From Streptomyces djakartensis (GTDB lineage Bacteria; Actinomycetota; Actinomycetes; Streptomycetales; Streptomycetaceae): a DNA stretch of 64,000 bases. The stretch lies in NCBI RefSeq assembly GCF_014651075.1, contig NZ_BMWE01000012.1, positions 1 to 64,000 on the forward strand, read 5' to 3'. Under the pieces are notes generated by a model. That model did not search any database and was not told the DNA's origin. It worked only from the letters and a program-made list of their open reading frames with translations. Positions 18,139 through 27,048 of this stretch are shown here, in pieces (position 1 is the stretch's first letter; each line of letters starts with the position of its first letter). A program made the translations under genes and the position numbers.

Positions 18139-20160
18139 TCAGCCGACGTGGACCCTGGGCCTGCGCCGCCGGTCCGGTTCCGCCTCGCGCAGGACTTCGC
18201 GGGTGACCGGGGCGACCTCGCCCTGGCCGAACAGGAAGAAGCGCAGGAAGTTGGCGAAGGGGCCCCCTTCCGTCCACTCGAAGTAGATGTGCGGGATGCG
18301 GCCGGTCGTGTCCCGGATGTGGAGCAGGAGCGCGGCCAGCGCGTTGGGAATGGAGGACGACTCCAGGGTCAGGACCCGGTAGCGGTTGTGGAGCACTTCG
18401 CCGCGTACGGTCAGGCCCGACTCGAACTCGGACGGGTCGGTGACCGTCACCTCGACGAAGGTGAAGTCCTCGGGTTCGGGCACGTCGTTGTCCTGCCGGA
18501 TCTGCTCGATCTTGTCCCGGTATTCCGCGATGTCCCGCCGGTCGGGCTCGTTGGCGATGAACCGCGCCCGGCGGCTGGCCATGTCCCGGACGAAGCGTTC
18601 CGCCATGGGGTCCAGCGTCACGCTGGTCACCCGGAGTTCGAACGCGCGGGCCAGCCGGGACAGCAGGGAGATGAGGATGATGCCGGCGATGAAGCAGGCG
18701 CCGATCTTCACGCCGTCCGGGCGCTCGATGACGTTGGCGACGGTCGTGTAGAGGAACACCGCGGAGATGACCGCGAACGCGATCGTCCAGTTCCGCTGCC
18801 TCGCCCTGCGGGCGGCGATGGTCACCGCGATCGCGGCGGAGCTGATCAGGACCAGCACACCGGTGGCGTACGCGCCGCCCTGCGCGTCGACATCGGCGTC
18901 GAAGATCCAGGTGACCAGGAAGGCGATCAGCGTGAAGACGATGACCATGGGGCGGACGGCCCTGGCCCAGTGCGGGGCCATGCCGTAGCGGGGCAGGTAG
19001 CGCGGCATCAGGTTGAGCAGACCGGCCATCGCGGAGGCGCCGGCGAACCACAGGATGCTGATCGTCGAGACGTCGTAGACCGTGCCGAAGGCGTTGCCCA
19101 GGTAGTCGTGTGCCAGGTACGCGAGCGCTCGCCCGTTCGCCGCGCCGCCCGGCTCGAACTCCTTCTCGGGAATGAGGAGAGTGGTGATGAAGCTCGTGGT
19201 GATCAGGAAGCCGCTCATGATGAGAGCGGCTGTGGTGAGCAGCTTCTTCGTGTCGCGGATGCGGCCGACGGGTTCTTCCTCGGTGTCGCCCGGGTCGCCC
19301 TTGACGTGCGGCATCACGGCCACGCCGGTTTCGAAGCCGGACAGGCCGAGCGCCAGCTTCGGGAAGACGAGCAGGGCGACGCCGATCATGAGGAAGACGT
19401 TGCCGTGCTGTGTGGTGAGGGCGCTGGACCAGTCGGTGATCACGTGACCCGCGGTGACGATGTGATAGAGGCCGGCGACCACCACGACCGCGTTGAGTGC
19501 GAGGTAGGTGCCCACGAGGGCGACCGCGACACCGATCGCCTCCAGGAAGCCCTTGAGGAACACGGCGCCCAGCAGGGCCACCAGCACGAGGGTGATCAGC
19601 AGTTGCCTGTCGTGCAGGACGCCGGTCAGATGCGGGTTCTCGACGAGGTGGGTGGAGGCGTCGGCGGCCGACAGGGTGATGGTGATGAGAAAGTCGGTGG
19701 CGGCGAAGCCCAGCAGGGTCAGCACGAACAGCTTGCCCTGCCAGAAGGAGAGCAGCCGCTCCAGCATGGCGATGGAGCCCTCGCCGTGCGGGCTCTCCTC
19801 GGCCACCCGTCGATAGACCGGCAGCGCGCCGGCGAGCGTGACGACGACCAGGACGATGGTCGCGATCGGTGACAGCAGTCCGGCGGCGAGGGCCGCGATG
19901 CCCGGCTGGTAGCCGAGGGTGGAGAAGTAGTCCACGCCGGTCAGGCACATCACGCGCCACCAGGGCTGGCCCTTGTGCGGGGCCTCCGCCGTGGCGTGCG
20001 GCCCGGTGTGGCCGCCGCTCCTGCCCATCTCCGACAGGCCCTGCAGCATCCAGGCGCGCAGGCGGCCTGGGGCGGCGGGCCCCGTACCGCTCGGTGGCGC
20101 ATGCTCGGTGGTGGGCATCGACGTGCTCCCGACGTACGGCTCAGCGTGGTTCCCGGCCAT
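18139..20160 (-). CDS. APC-superfamily permease with C-terminal cytoplasmic domain
   Basis: This 673-aa membrane protein has an N-terminal cytoplasmic segment of about 70 residues. About twelve hydrophobic helices follow (about 75-510), then a soluble tail of some 160 residues. The first helix region, VDYFSTLGYQPGIAALAAG, and the helix pattern fit the amino acid-polyamine-organocation superfamily. The large soluble tail recalls KUP- or KimA-like potassium transporters more than classic amino acid permeases. Substrate cannot be assigned. It is divergent from the xylan-use operon across about 400 bp. Confidence 0.75.
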   Translation of the reverse strand: MAGNHAEPYVGSTSMPTTEHAPPSGTGPAAPGRLRAWMLQGLSEMGRSGGHTGPHATAEAPHKGQPWWRVMCLTGVDYFSTLGYQPGIAALAAGLLSPIATIVLVVVTLAGALPVYRRVAEESPHGEGSIAMLERLLSFWQGKLFVLTLLGFAATDFLITITLSAADASTHLVENPHLTGVLHDRQLLITLVLVALLGAVFLKGFLEAIGVAVALVGTYLALNAVVVVAGLYHIVTAGHVITDWSSALTTQHGNVFLMIGVALLVFPKLALGLSGFETGVAVMPHVKGDPGDTEEEPVGRIRDTKKLLTTAALIMSGFLITTSFITTLLIPEKEFEPGGAANGRALAYLAHDYLGNAFGTVYDVSTISILWFAGASAMAGLLNLMPRYLPRYGMAPHWARAVRPMVIVFTLIAFLVTWIFDADVDAQGGAYATGVLVLISSAAIAVTIAARRARQRNWTIAFAVISAVFLYTTVANVIERPDGVKIGACFIAGIILISLLSRLARAFELRVTSVTLDPMAERFVRDMASRRARFIANEPDRRDIAEYRDKIEQIRQDNDVPEPEDFTFVEVTVTDPSEFESGLTVRGEVLHNRYRVLTLESSSIPNALAALLLHIRDTTGRIPHIYFEWTEGGPFANFLRFFLFGQGEVAPVTREVLREAEPDRRRRPRVHVG

Positions 20161-20401
20161 CCCCGGACGGCCCGGTTCAGCGTAAGCGGAGTGTGATGCC
20201 GGGGCCCCGGGAGGAGAGGGCTGAGCGCGTCAAGCTTCCGTTAAGACTGGGCCGGGTTCCTTTCGGCGGGGAGGGCCGGCGCCGTGAAAGGCGAGCTGAG
20301 GCCCTGTGAGGCGGTGGGCGAGCCGACCCGTCCGTGCGGTGGAGCGGTGTCCACGCCGGTCGGCAGGTGACAACTCTGTGTGATCGCCACGTGGCCGACT
20401 T

Positions 20402-20433
20402 CGTAACGTTCGCCTCTCCACTCGAATGTTTCG
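20402..20433 (+). promoter_or_regulatory. Two CGAAA-N-TTTCG-like boxes upstream of the xylan-use promoter
   Basis: CGTAACGTTCG (20402-20412) and CGAATGTTTCG (20423-20433) each match 9 of 11 positions of the perfect box at 20545. They are 21 bp apart centre to centre, so they face the same side of the helix. They lie upstream of the -35 element. Confidence 0.55.
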
Positions 20434-20483
20434 TCACTGGACCAAGTCCATGGTGCTGTCTGGAGAATACCTCGTACAAGGGG

Positions 20484-20513
20484 TTGTCACCCTTTGGCCA
20501 CTGTCTCTAGGGT
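20484..20513 (+). promoter_or_regulatory. Predicted promoter of the xylan-use operon
   Basis: TTGTCA (20484-20489) and TAGGGT (20508-20513) are separated by 18 bp and fit the Streptomyces vegetative consensus. Transcription would start near 20520, about 47 bp before the binding-protein start codon. Confidence 0.6.
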
Positions 20514-20544
20514 GCGGCATCGACGCAGCTTTCTGCATCTCATC

Positions 20545-20555
20545 CGAAACTTTCG
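20545..20555 (+). promoter_or_regulatory. Operator CGAAACTTTCG
   Basis: This is an 11-bp palindrome about a central C, located between the predicted transcription start and the ribosome binding site GAGGAGG. It resembles the CGAAA-N-TTTCG boxes described before Streptomyces xylanase genes. It is the likely site of the LacI-family regulator at 25198. Confidence 0.75.
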
Positions 20556-20566
20556 AGGAGGGCATG

Positions 20567-21859
20567 ATGGGCGACCCGGCACTGTCCCGCCGCGGCTTCC
20601 TGGCGGCCTCCGCCGCGGCCGGTCTGGGGATGACCACACTGACCGCTTGCGGTGGGGACTCGGACGGAGGGTCGTCGGGGACGACCACGATCGAGTGGTG
20701 GAACATCTCCACCACCGAACCGGCCAAGACTGTCTGGGCCGCCCTCGCCCGGAAGTTCGAGGCCCAGAACCCCAAGGTGAAGATAAAGATCGTTCAGATG
20801 GAGAACGACGCCTACAAGTCGAAGATGACAGCCCTGACCTCCTCTGGGAAGCTGCCGGACATCTTCCACACCTGGGGCGGCGGCGTACTGAAGCAGCAGG
20901 TCGACGCCGGACTCGTCGAGGACCTCACCGACAGCACCAAGCCATGGGGCGACGCCCTGCTGCCGGCCGCCAGGGAGCCGTACCTGATCGACGACAGGGC
21001 CTACGGGATCCCGTTCGACATCGGCATGATCGGCTTCTGGTACAACAAGGCGCTCTTCCGGAAGGCCGGCATCAGCGCACCCCCGACCACCTGGAGCGGT
21101 TTCCTCGACGCCGTACGCAAGCTGAAGTCCGCAGGTGTCACGCCCCTCGCCCTGGCCGGCAAGGAGAAGTGGCCCGGCATGTACTACTGGGCCTACCTGG
21201 CGATGCGGACCGCCGGCGCCGGGGCGCTCCAGAAGGCGTACGAGGACAAGGACTTCACCGGCACCCCCTTCGTCGAGGCGGGGGAGCACCTCGAGGAACT
21301 GGTCGGCCTCCAGCCGTTCCAGAGGGGTTTCCTCGGCGCCGCCTACTCCACCCCCACCGGCCAGGCCGCCGCCGTCGGCAACGGCAAGGCGGCCATGGAG
21401 CTCATGGGCCAGTGGGCGCCCGTCGTGCAGGCCGACGCGGGCAAGGGGCTGGGCAAGGACCTCGGCTTCTTCCCGTTCCCCGCGGTCGAGGGCGGCAAGG
21501 GCACCATCACCGAGGTGTTCGGCGGAGGCGGCGGGCACGCCCTGCGCCGGGGCGCCCCGCAGGCGGCCGTCGACTTCCTGAAGTTCTTCGCGTCCGAGGC
21601 CACCGACCTGGAACTGGTCAAGAAGACGGGCGTCCTGCCTGTCGTCCCGTCGGCCGAGAGAGCCATCGCCGACCCCAACATCAAGGCCGTACAGGAGCAG
21701 TTGAAGAAGTCCACCGGCTTCCAGCTCTACCTCGACCAGGCGTACGCACCCGCCGTCGGCCAGGAGGTCAACGACAGCGTCGCCGCCCTGATCTCCGGCT
21801 CCAAGTCGCCCGCGCAGGTCGCCCAGTCGGTCACCAGGACCGCCAGGGAAGAGCAGTAG
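20567..21859 (+). CDS. Sugar ABC transporter substrate-binding lipoprotein
   Basis: This 430-aa extracellular binding protein (family 1) probably takes up xylo-oligosaccharides, inferred from the xylanase in the same operon. A twin-arginine-type signal SRRGFLAASAAAG is followed by the lipobox LTAC (about residue 27). The mature part has TIEWWNISTTEPAKTVW and an interior FGGGGGHALRRG segment. ATG 20567 is preferred over ATG 20564 because GGAGG (20558-20562) is 4 nt upstream rather than 1. It is the first gene of the four-gene operon ending with the xylanase. Confidence 0.88.
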   Translation: MGDPALSRRGFLAASAAAGLGMTTLTACGGDSDGGSSGTTTIEWWNISTTEPAKTVWAALARKFEAQNPKVKIKIVQMENDAYKSKMTALTSSGKLPDIFHTWGGGVLKQQVDAGLVEDLTDSTKPWGDALLPAAREPYLIDDRAYGIPFDIGMIGFWYNKALFRKAGISAPPTTWSGFLDAVRKLKSAGVTPLALAGKEKWPGMYYWAYLAMRTAGAGALQKAYEDKDFTGTPFVEAGEHLEELVGLQPFQRGFLGAAYSTPTGQAAAVGNGKAAMELMGQWAPVVQADAGKGLGKDLGFFPFPAVEGGKGTITEVFGGGGGHALRRGAPQAAVDFLKFFASEATDLELVKKTGVLPVVPSAERAIADPNIKAVQEQLKKSTGFQLYLDQAYAPAVGQEVNDSVAALISGSKSPAQVAQSVTRTAREEQ

Positions 21860-21865
21860 CCGGCG

Positions 21866-22864
21866 ATGACCTCCACGTTCCTGCCGGACAAACGGACCGG
21901 CCCCGGCGCCGTCCTGCCGCCACCGGCCGAGGGCCGGGCCCCGAGCCGGGCCCGGCGCCGCGCGCTCAACTGGCTGACGGCGGTCGGCTTCCAGCTCCCC
22001 GCCCTGGTGCTGTTCATCGGGCTCGTCCTGCTGCCCATGCTGTTCGCCCTGTACGCCGCGTTCTTCCGCTGGGGCGGCTTCGGCATGCCGTCCGACTACG
22101 TCGGCGGGGAGAACTTCACCCGGCTCTTCCAGGACGCGGTCTTCCTGGGCGACCTGTGGCGCTGTCTGGTGCTGGTGGTGCTGTCGCTCGCCGTCCAGTT
22201 GCCGTTCGCGCTCGCCATGGCCGTCCTGCTCAACCAGCGGATGCGCGGCCGGGCGGTTTACCGGATGCTGTTCTTCGCCCCGTACGTCCTGTCCGAGGCG
22301 ATCACCGGAATCCTGTTCGGCATGATCTTCGCCCCGGACGACGGCTTCGCCGACCAGATCCTCGGCAAGGTCGGGCTCGAGGGGCTCGGCGGGCAGTGGT
22401 TCGCCGAGCCGTCCACGGTCATGGCGACCCTGTTCCTGGTCATGACCTGGAAGTACTTCGGCTTCCACATGATGCTGTACCTGGCCGGGCTCCAGGCGGT
22501 GCCCAGGGAGCTGACGGAGGCGGCGCTCATCGACGGGGCCGGCCCCTGGCAGCGCTTTTGCAGCGTGACGCTGCCGCTGCTCGCGCCCACTCTGCGGATC
22601 AGCGTCTTCCTCTCGGTCATCGGGGCCATCCAGCTCTTCGACCTGGTGTGGGTGACCACCGCGGGCGGCCCGGACCACCACTCCGAGACCATGGCCGTGA
22701 CCATGTTCCAGTACGGCTTCAAGCGCTACCAGGTCGGTTACGCCAGCGCGATCAGCGTGGTCATGTTCGGCATCAGCCTCGTCTTCGCCCTCGCCTACCA
22801 GCGGTTCGTGCTCCGGCGCGACCTGGAAGGGGCCACCACGACCATGCGGGGTGACGGTAAGTGA
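21866..22864 (+). CDS. Sugar ABC transporter permease 1 (MalF type)
   Basis: This 332-aa permease has a cytoplasmic N-terminus of about 45 residues and about six membrane helices. Its ATPase-contacting EAA loop is EAALIDGAGPWQRFCSVTLP (about residues 218-237). It lies 6 bp after the binding-protein gene and overlaps the second permease by GTGA. No ATPase gene is in this cluster, so a shared multiple-sugar ATPase such as MsiK, encoded elsewhere, probably serves it, as is typical for Streptomyces oligosaccharide importers. Confidence 0.9.
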   Translation: MTSTFLPDKRTGPGAVLPPPAEGRAPSRARRRALNWLTAVGFQLPALVLFIGLVLLPMLFALYAAFFRWGGFGMPSDYVGGENFTRLFQDAVFLGDLWRCLVLVVLSLAVQLPFALAMAVLLNQRMRGRAVYRMLFFAPYVLSEAITGILFGMIFAPDDGFADQILGKVGLEGLGGQWFAEPSTVMATLFLVMTWKYFGFHMMLYLAGLQAVPRELTEAALIDGAGPWQRFCSVTLPLLAPTLRISVFLSVIGAIQLFDLVWVTTAGGPDHHSETMAVTMFQYGFKRYQVGYASAISVVMFGISLVFALAYQRFVLRRDLEGATTTMRGDGK

Positions 22865-23700
22865 CCGCCAGTCAGAAGGCACGGAAGGCACGGAACCTTC
22901 CCCTGCACCTCGTCCTGATCGTCGTCGGCGCGGTCATGGCCGTCCCCCTGCTCTACGCCGCGCTCTCCGGCTTCAAGACCACCGACGAGCTGTCCCGCAA
23001 CCCGGTCGGGCTGCCCGAGTCGTGGGTGACCTCCAACTACACCGGCATCCTCGGCTCGGGGGACTTCTGGCGGCTGATCGGCAACAGCACACTGATCGCG
23101 GTGGGCACGACCGTACTGGCCGTCGCGGTCTCCGCCCTGTCGGCCTTCTCCTTCGCGCGGTTCGCCTTCCGGGGCCGGGAGATGCTGTTCACGCTGTTCA
23201 CGATGGGGTTGATGTTCCCGTTCGCGGTGGCCGCTCTGCCGCTGTTCCTGTTGTTGCGCTCGCTGGACCTGCTGGACAACCCCCTCGGTGTGATCCTCCC
23301 GCAGGCGGCCTTCGGGCTGCCGATGACCATCATCATCCTGCGCGGCTTCTTCCGGCAGATCCCCGGCGAGCTGGAGGAGGCGGCCACGCTCGACGGGTGC
23401 ACGCCCTTCGGCTTCTTCTGGCGGGTGCTGCTGCCCATGGCGCGGCCCGCGCTCGGCACCGTCTCGGTGCTGGCCGTCGTCACCAGCTGGAACAACTTCT
23501 TCCTTCCGCTGCTGGTGTTCACCGACGCGCAGTGGTGGACCCTGCCGATCGGCGTCCAGCAGTTCCAGGGGCAGTACTCCGCCGAGTACGCCAAGGTCTT
23601 CGCCTATCTGGTGCTGGCCATGGTCCCCGCCCTCGCCTTCTACTCGGTCGCCGAGCGTCAGCTCGTCGGCGGCCTCACCGCGGGTGCCACGAAGGGCTGA
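22861..23700 (+). CDS. Sugar ABC transporter permease 2 (MalG type)
   Basis: This 279-aa permease has about six membrane helices beginning at residue 15. Its EAA loop is EAATLDGCTPFGFFWRVLLP (about residues 176-195). GTG start inside the stop of the first permease, so the two are translationally coupled and form the heterodimeric channel. The xylanase gene follows after 56 bp with its own ribosome binding site, which suggests co-transcription. Confidence 0.9.
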   Translation: MTASQKARKARNLPLHLVLIVVGAVMAVPLLYAALSGFKTTDELSRNPVGLPESWVTSNYTGILGSGDFWRLIGNSTLIAVGTTVLAVAVSALSAFSFARFAFRGREMLFTLFTMGLMFPFAVAALPLFLLLRSLDLLDNPLGVILPQAAFGLPMTIIILRGFFRQIPGELEEAATLDGCTPFGFFWRVLLPMARPALGTVSVLAVVTSWNNFFLPLLVFTDAQWWTLPIGVQQFQGQYSAEYAKVFAYLVLAMVPALAFYSVAERQLVGGLTAGATKG

Positions 23701-23756
23701 CACGCACCGCGGACGTACGGCTCACACACCCCCTCCCGATCGTGAGGAGTCGCACC

Positions 23757-24821
23757 ATGCGCAAGTCCGCCACACGGCTCAGACTCGCCGGGGCGCTGGC
23801 CGCCGCGCTGATGCTCGCAGGCATCGCGAGCGGCACGGCGGCACAGGCCGGCGAGCGGCACGGCAAGGAACCCACCCTGGCCGACCTCGCCCAGCGGCAC
23901 GGCCGCTACTTCGGCAGCGCCACCGACAACCCCGAGCTCACCGACGAACCGTACAAGGCGCTGCTCGGCAGCGAGTTCGATCAGATCACGCCCGGAAACG
24001 GCATGAAGTGGTACGCGACCGAGCCGCAACAGGGGGTGTTCGACTTCTCCAAGGGCGACGAGATCGTGAACCTCGCCCGCGCCAACCGGCAGAAGGTGCG
24101 TGGCCACACGCTCGTCTGGCACAGCCAGCTGCCGGATTGGCTCACGGGGCGGGAGTGGACGGCCCCGGAGCTCAGGGCTGTGCTGAAGAAGCACGTCCAG
24201 GCGGAGGTACGGCACTACCGGGGCAAGGTGTTCGCCTGGGACGTCGTCAACGAGGCGTTCAACGAGGACGGCACATACCGCGAGTCGGTGTTCTACAAGA
24301 CGCTCGGGCCGGGGTACATCGCCGACGCGTTGCGCTGGGCGCACCAGGCCGATCCCCGCGTCAAGCTGTATCTCAACGACTACAACATCGAGGGGATCGG
24401 CCCGAAGAGCGACGCGTACCACCGGCTGGCCAAGGAGCTGAAGGCGAAGGGCGTCCCCCTGCACGGCATCGGCTTCCAGGCCCATCTGGCCCTCCAGTAC
24501 GGCTATCCCACGACCGTGGAGGACAACCTCCGCCGCTTCTCGCGACTCGGCCTCGACACGGCCCTCACCGAGGTCGACGTACGGATGCAACTGCCCGCGA
24601 CACAGGAGAAGCTGGCACAGCAGGCCAAGTGGTACCGGGACCTGACCGAGGCGTGCCTGGCGGTGCGCCGGTGCGTCGGTGTCACCGTCTGGGACTACAC
24701 CGACAAGTACTCGTGGATCCCCGCGGTCTTCCCGGGCGAGGGCGCGGCCCTGCCGTGGGACGAGCAACTGCGGCCGAAGCCGGCGTACTTCGCCCTGCGT
24801 GAGGCGCTCGGGGGGAGGTGA
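23757..24821 (+). CDS. Secreted GH10 endo-1,4-beta-xylanase
   Basis: This 354-aa enzyme cleaves the xylan backbone outside the cell. A Sec signal peptide (1-31, ending AQA) precedes a single GH10 (beta/alpha)8 catalytic domain. The acid/base is E166 in WDVVNEAF and the nucleophile is E272 in TALTEVDVRM. GHTLVWHSQLPDWL also matches the family. No carbohydrate-binding module is present, unlike the large Streptomyces XlnA type. ATG follows GAGGAG by 8 nt. Co-localisation with the importer suggests its products are taken up directly and the LacI-family protein senses them. Confidence 0.95.
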   Translation: MRKSATRLRLAGALAAALMLAGIASGTAAQAGERHGKEPTLADLAQRHGRYFGSATDNPELTDEPYKALLGSEFDQITPGNGMKWYATEPQQGVFDFSKGDEIVNLARANRQKVRGHTLVWHSQLPDWLTGREWTAPELRAVLKKHVQAEVRHYRGKVFAWDVVNEAFNEDGTYRESVFYKTLGPGYIADALRWAHQADPRVKLYLNDYNIEGIGPKSDAYHRLAKELKAKGVPLHGIGFQAHLALQYGYPTTVEDNLRRFSRLGLDTALTEVDVRMQLPATQEKLAQQAKWYRDLTEACLAVRRCVGVTVWDYTDKYSWIPAVFPGEGAALPWDEQLRPKPAYFALREALGGR

Positions 24822-24828
24822 CGGGGGG

Positions 24829-24870
24829 CGGGTGGCGCCCCGCCGGCCCTGTGCCGCGGGGCGCCACCCG
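24829..24870 (+). terminator. Terminator of the xylan-use operon
   Basis: A perfect 14-bp inverted repeat (24829-24842 with 24857-24870) with a 14-nt loop begins 7 bp after the xylanase stop. It has no U-run. Confidence 0.8.
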
Positions 24871-25197
24871 GCGCCGGATCGGTGGGCGCCTCTTTGAACG
24901 CCGAGTGTCGGGGGGGCTCCGGGCCGGGGCGGGCTGCTGCGGGGGGCGGATGCCGGTGCGTTCCCGAGCGGGTGGTGAGGGAGGCCCGGATCGGCGGGGC
25001 CGGGGGCCTCGGTCGTGAGGGCTGCGTGGTTCGACGGCGGGTGTCGCGGGGCGGCTCAGCGGGCGCCATCCGGTGTCTGTGACGAGTTCGGGTCCGTGGG
25101 CGTTGTCGGAGCCGACGCCGATGGCCGTGACGGGGGCGGCCGGATGCGGTGCCGGGTTCGGACGGGCGGTGCGCGACGGGGCCCGCCTGGTCGGCCG
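24871..25197. other. Intergenic region without recognisable gene
   Basis: These 327 bp separate the xylanase terminator from the stop codon of the convergent LacI-type regulator. No ORF here has a convincing start, ribosome binding site and codon bias. Only GC-rich low-complexity sequence is visible. Confidence 0.5.
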
Positions 25198-26241
25198 TCA
25201 GCCGGCCGTCGGCGCGGGAGCCGTGCTCGCCCTCACCACCAGGTCCGTTCCCAGTTCCACCCGAGGGGAGTCCGGGCGTTCGCCCCGTGCCAGGCGGAGC
25301 ACCGTGCGGACGGCGAGTTTGCCCATGTCGGCCAGTGGCTGGCGGATCGTGGTCAGGGGCGGAGCCGACCACCGGACTTCCGGAAGGTCGTCGAAACCGA
25401 CCACGCTCATGTCCTGCGGCACCCGCAGTCCGCGCCGGCGCAGTGCCTCGATCGCCCCGAGTGCCATCTGGTCGCTGGCCGCGAACACGGCGGTCGGCGG
25501 CTCGGGCAGGCCGAGGAGGAGGCCGCAGGCGGTGAAGCCGGACTCGGGGCGGAAGTCGCCGGGCACGACGAGGGAGTCGTCCGGCGCGATGCCGGCGCCT
25601 TCCAGCGCCGCGCGGTAGCCGTCCAGCCGGGCCCGCGAGCACAACAGCCGTGGCGGTCCCGCGATCAGGCCGATCCGGCGATGCCCCAGGGAGAGCAGGT
25701 GCTCGGTGGCCGCCATGCCACCGGACCAGTTCGCGGCACCGATGGTCGGCGCGTCGAGGGCGGGTGAACCCGCCGGGTCGACGACGACCAGGGGCACGCC
25801 GAGAATGCGCAACTCGTCGTGCAGTGTCGGCTCCAGAGCGGAGGTGACGAGGATGACACCGCCGGAGGCACGGGACCGCAGGTTGCGCATCCACTCGCGG
25901 GCGCCGCCCGACCGCCCGTGGATCGCGGACACCACCGTACCCACCCCTGCCGCGTGCGCGACCTCCTCCACCCCTCGGATGATCTCCACGGCCCAGGGGC
26001 TGTCCAGGGAGTTGAAGACCAGGTCGAGCAGTGCGGCACGGGTGCCCGGGGCCGCCGGGCGCTTGCGGTAGCCGTGCCGGCGCAGCAGGTCCTCCACCCT
26101 GGCCCGGGTCTGCGGCGCCACGTCCGACCGGCCATTGACGACCCGGGAAACGGTCGGCACGGACACGCCGGCCTGCCGGGCGATCTCCGTGATCGTGACC
26201 TTGCCGCCGGCGTCGGCCTCACGTGCTGCCACTTTCCCCAC
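25198..26241 (-). CDS. LacI-family transcriptional regulator of the xylan-use operon
   Basis: This 347-aa regulator has a LacI helix-turn-helix at about residues 15-60 (ITEIARQAGVSVPTVSRVVNG) with the hinge near residue 62. A periplasmic-binding-protein-like sensor domain follows, with VVGFDDLPEVRWSAPPLTTIRQP near the C-terminus. It lies next to the xylanase operon in convergent orientation. It probably represses that operon and is released by xylobiose or a related sugar. A near match to the operator box (26261-26271) about 20 bp before its start suggests autoregulation. ATG start; the 16 residues before the DNA-binding domain are less certain. Confidence 0.9.
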   Translation of the reverse strand: MGKVAAREADAGGKVTITEIARQAGVSVPTVSRVVNGRSDVAPQTRARVEDLLRRHGYRKRPAAPGTRAALLDLVFNSLDSPWAVEIIRGVEEVAHAAGVGTVVSAIHGRSGGAREWMRNLRSRASGGVILVTSALEPTLHDELRILGVPLVVVDPAGSPALDAPTIGAANWSGGMAATEHLLSLGHRRIGLIAGPPRLLCSRARLDGYRAALEGAGIAPDDSLVVPGDFRPESGFTACGLLLGLPEPPTAVFAASDQMALGAIEALRRRGLRVPQDMSVVGFDDLPEVRWSAPPLTTIRQPLADMGKLAVRTVLRLARGERPDSPRVELGTDLVVRASTAPAPTAG

Positions 26242-26260
26242 CTCCGTCGACGCGTGACCG

Positions 26261-26271
26261 CGAAACTTCCA
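26261..26271 (-). promoter_or_regulatory. Operator-like box in the regulator leader
   Basis: CGAAACTTCCA matches the operator CGAAACTTTCG at 9 of 11 positions and lies 20 bp upstream of the LacI-type start codon. It is probably an autoregulatory site, but weaker than the box at 20545. Confidence 0.45.
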
Positions 26272-26440
26272 GGAGTCTTCCGGAAAGCGGGCGCCCGGGG
26301 GAAGGCGCGCGTGGCCGTGAACGGTACGTCGCGAGAGGTGACGGGCAGTGACGCGGTCCGGACATGCGTCGGGGCCGGTTCGCGGTCCCGCGGCCGGCCC
26401 CTCTGTGTCTGCGGGCGGACGTCCCTCCGCCCGGCGGTTC

Positions 26441-26647
26441 TCAGGCCGCCGTCATCACCTGGCCGCCCGCCATCGGACGGTGAGGGTCGATGACCCGGCC
26501 GTCGGGCAGCAGCTCACCGGTGTCCTCGAAGAGCACCACGCCGTTGCACAGCAGGCTCCATCCCTGCTCCGGGTGGTGCGCCACGAGGCGGGCGGAGTCC
26601 CGGTCGGCGGAGTCTGCGGAGGGGCACGGTGTCTGGTGCTGGCACAT
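26441..26647 (-). CDS. DUF5999 small protein
   Basis: This 68-aa protein begins MCQHQTPCPSADSADR and contains HHPEQGWSLLCNGVV, FEDTGELLPDGRV and a C-terminal MTAA. I recognise it as the DUF5999 family found in streptomycetes. The Cys and His residues near the N-terminus could bind metal, but no function is known. An in-frame upstream start at 26749 would add 34 Ser/Thr-rich residues; the shorter start fits the usual family length, although no strong ribosome binding site precedes it. Confidence 0.75.
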   Translation of the reverse strand: MCQHQTPCPSADSADRDSARLVAHHPEQGWSLLCNGVVLFEDTGELLPDGRVIDPHRPMAGGQVMTAA

Positions 26648-26944
26648 GGGTGGGATCTTTCGCTCTGGCGTGATGGATGAGATGACCGAGCCGACCGAGT
26701 CGGCTGAGTCCGCTGTCGTGTTTGTTCCGCGGCTAGAAGTGTCGTTCATGGCCGCCCCCCGTTGAAGTCGTCGGAACCCAGTGTTGCCCCACGGGCGTCG
26801 ATCCGCAGGGATTTCGCAGCACCGCTTCTCATAGGTTCATGACGCATCACCCGCGCGGACGGTTCAACCCAACTGGACTGTCACTTCGGGTGGTTCGTGG
26901 TGGCCGAATGGGGCTAGTCCGGAGGGGCCAGGGATCATTTCCGA

Positions 26945-26974
26945 CTCGTACGAGCCATTGGGTGCTCGTACGAG
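26945..26974. promoter_or_regulatory. Tandem CTCGTACGAG palindromes
   Basis: Two identical perfect 10-bp palindromes CTCGTACGAG occur at 26945-26954 and 26965-26974, spaced 20 bp centre to centre (about two helical turns). They lie upstream of the minus-strand DUF5999 gene in a region of about 400 bp (26648-27048) with no other gene. They look like a paired operator. Confidence 0.6.
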
Positions 26975-26985
26975 CGAACCGGCGG

Positions 26986-27026
26986 AAAAAAAGGGCGGCC
27001 CCGCCGCCGGGAATTCGGCGACGGGG
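26986..27026 (-). terminator. Intrinsic terminator of the gene at 27049
   Basis: On the minus strand an 11-bp stem with one wobble pair (27016-27026 with 26999-27009) and a 6-nt loop is followed by six GC-rich bases and a run of seven T (26986-26992). Such a U-run is unusual in this window. It terminates transcription from the gene at 27049. Confidence 0.85.
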
Positions 27027-27048
27027 CGCGGAGGTGTCGGGAGAGACT

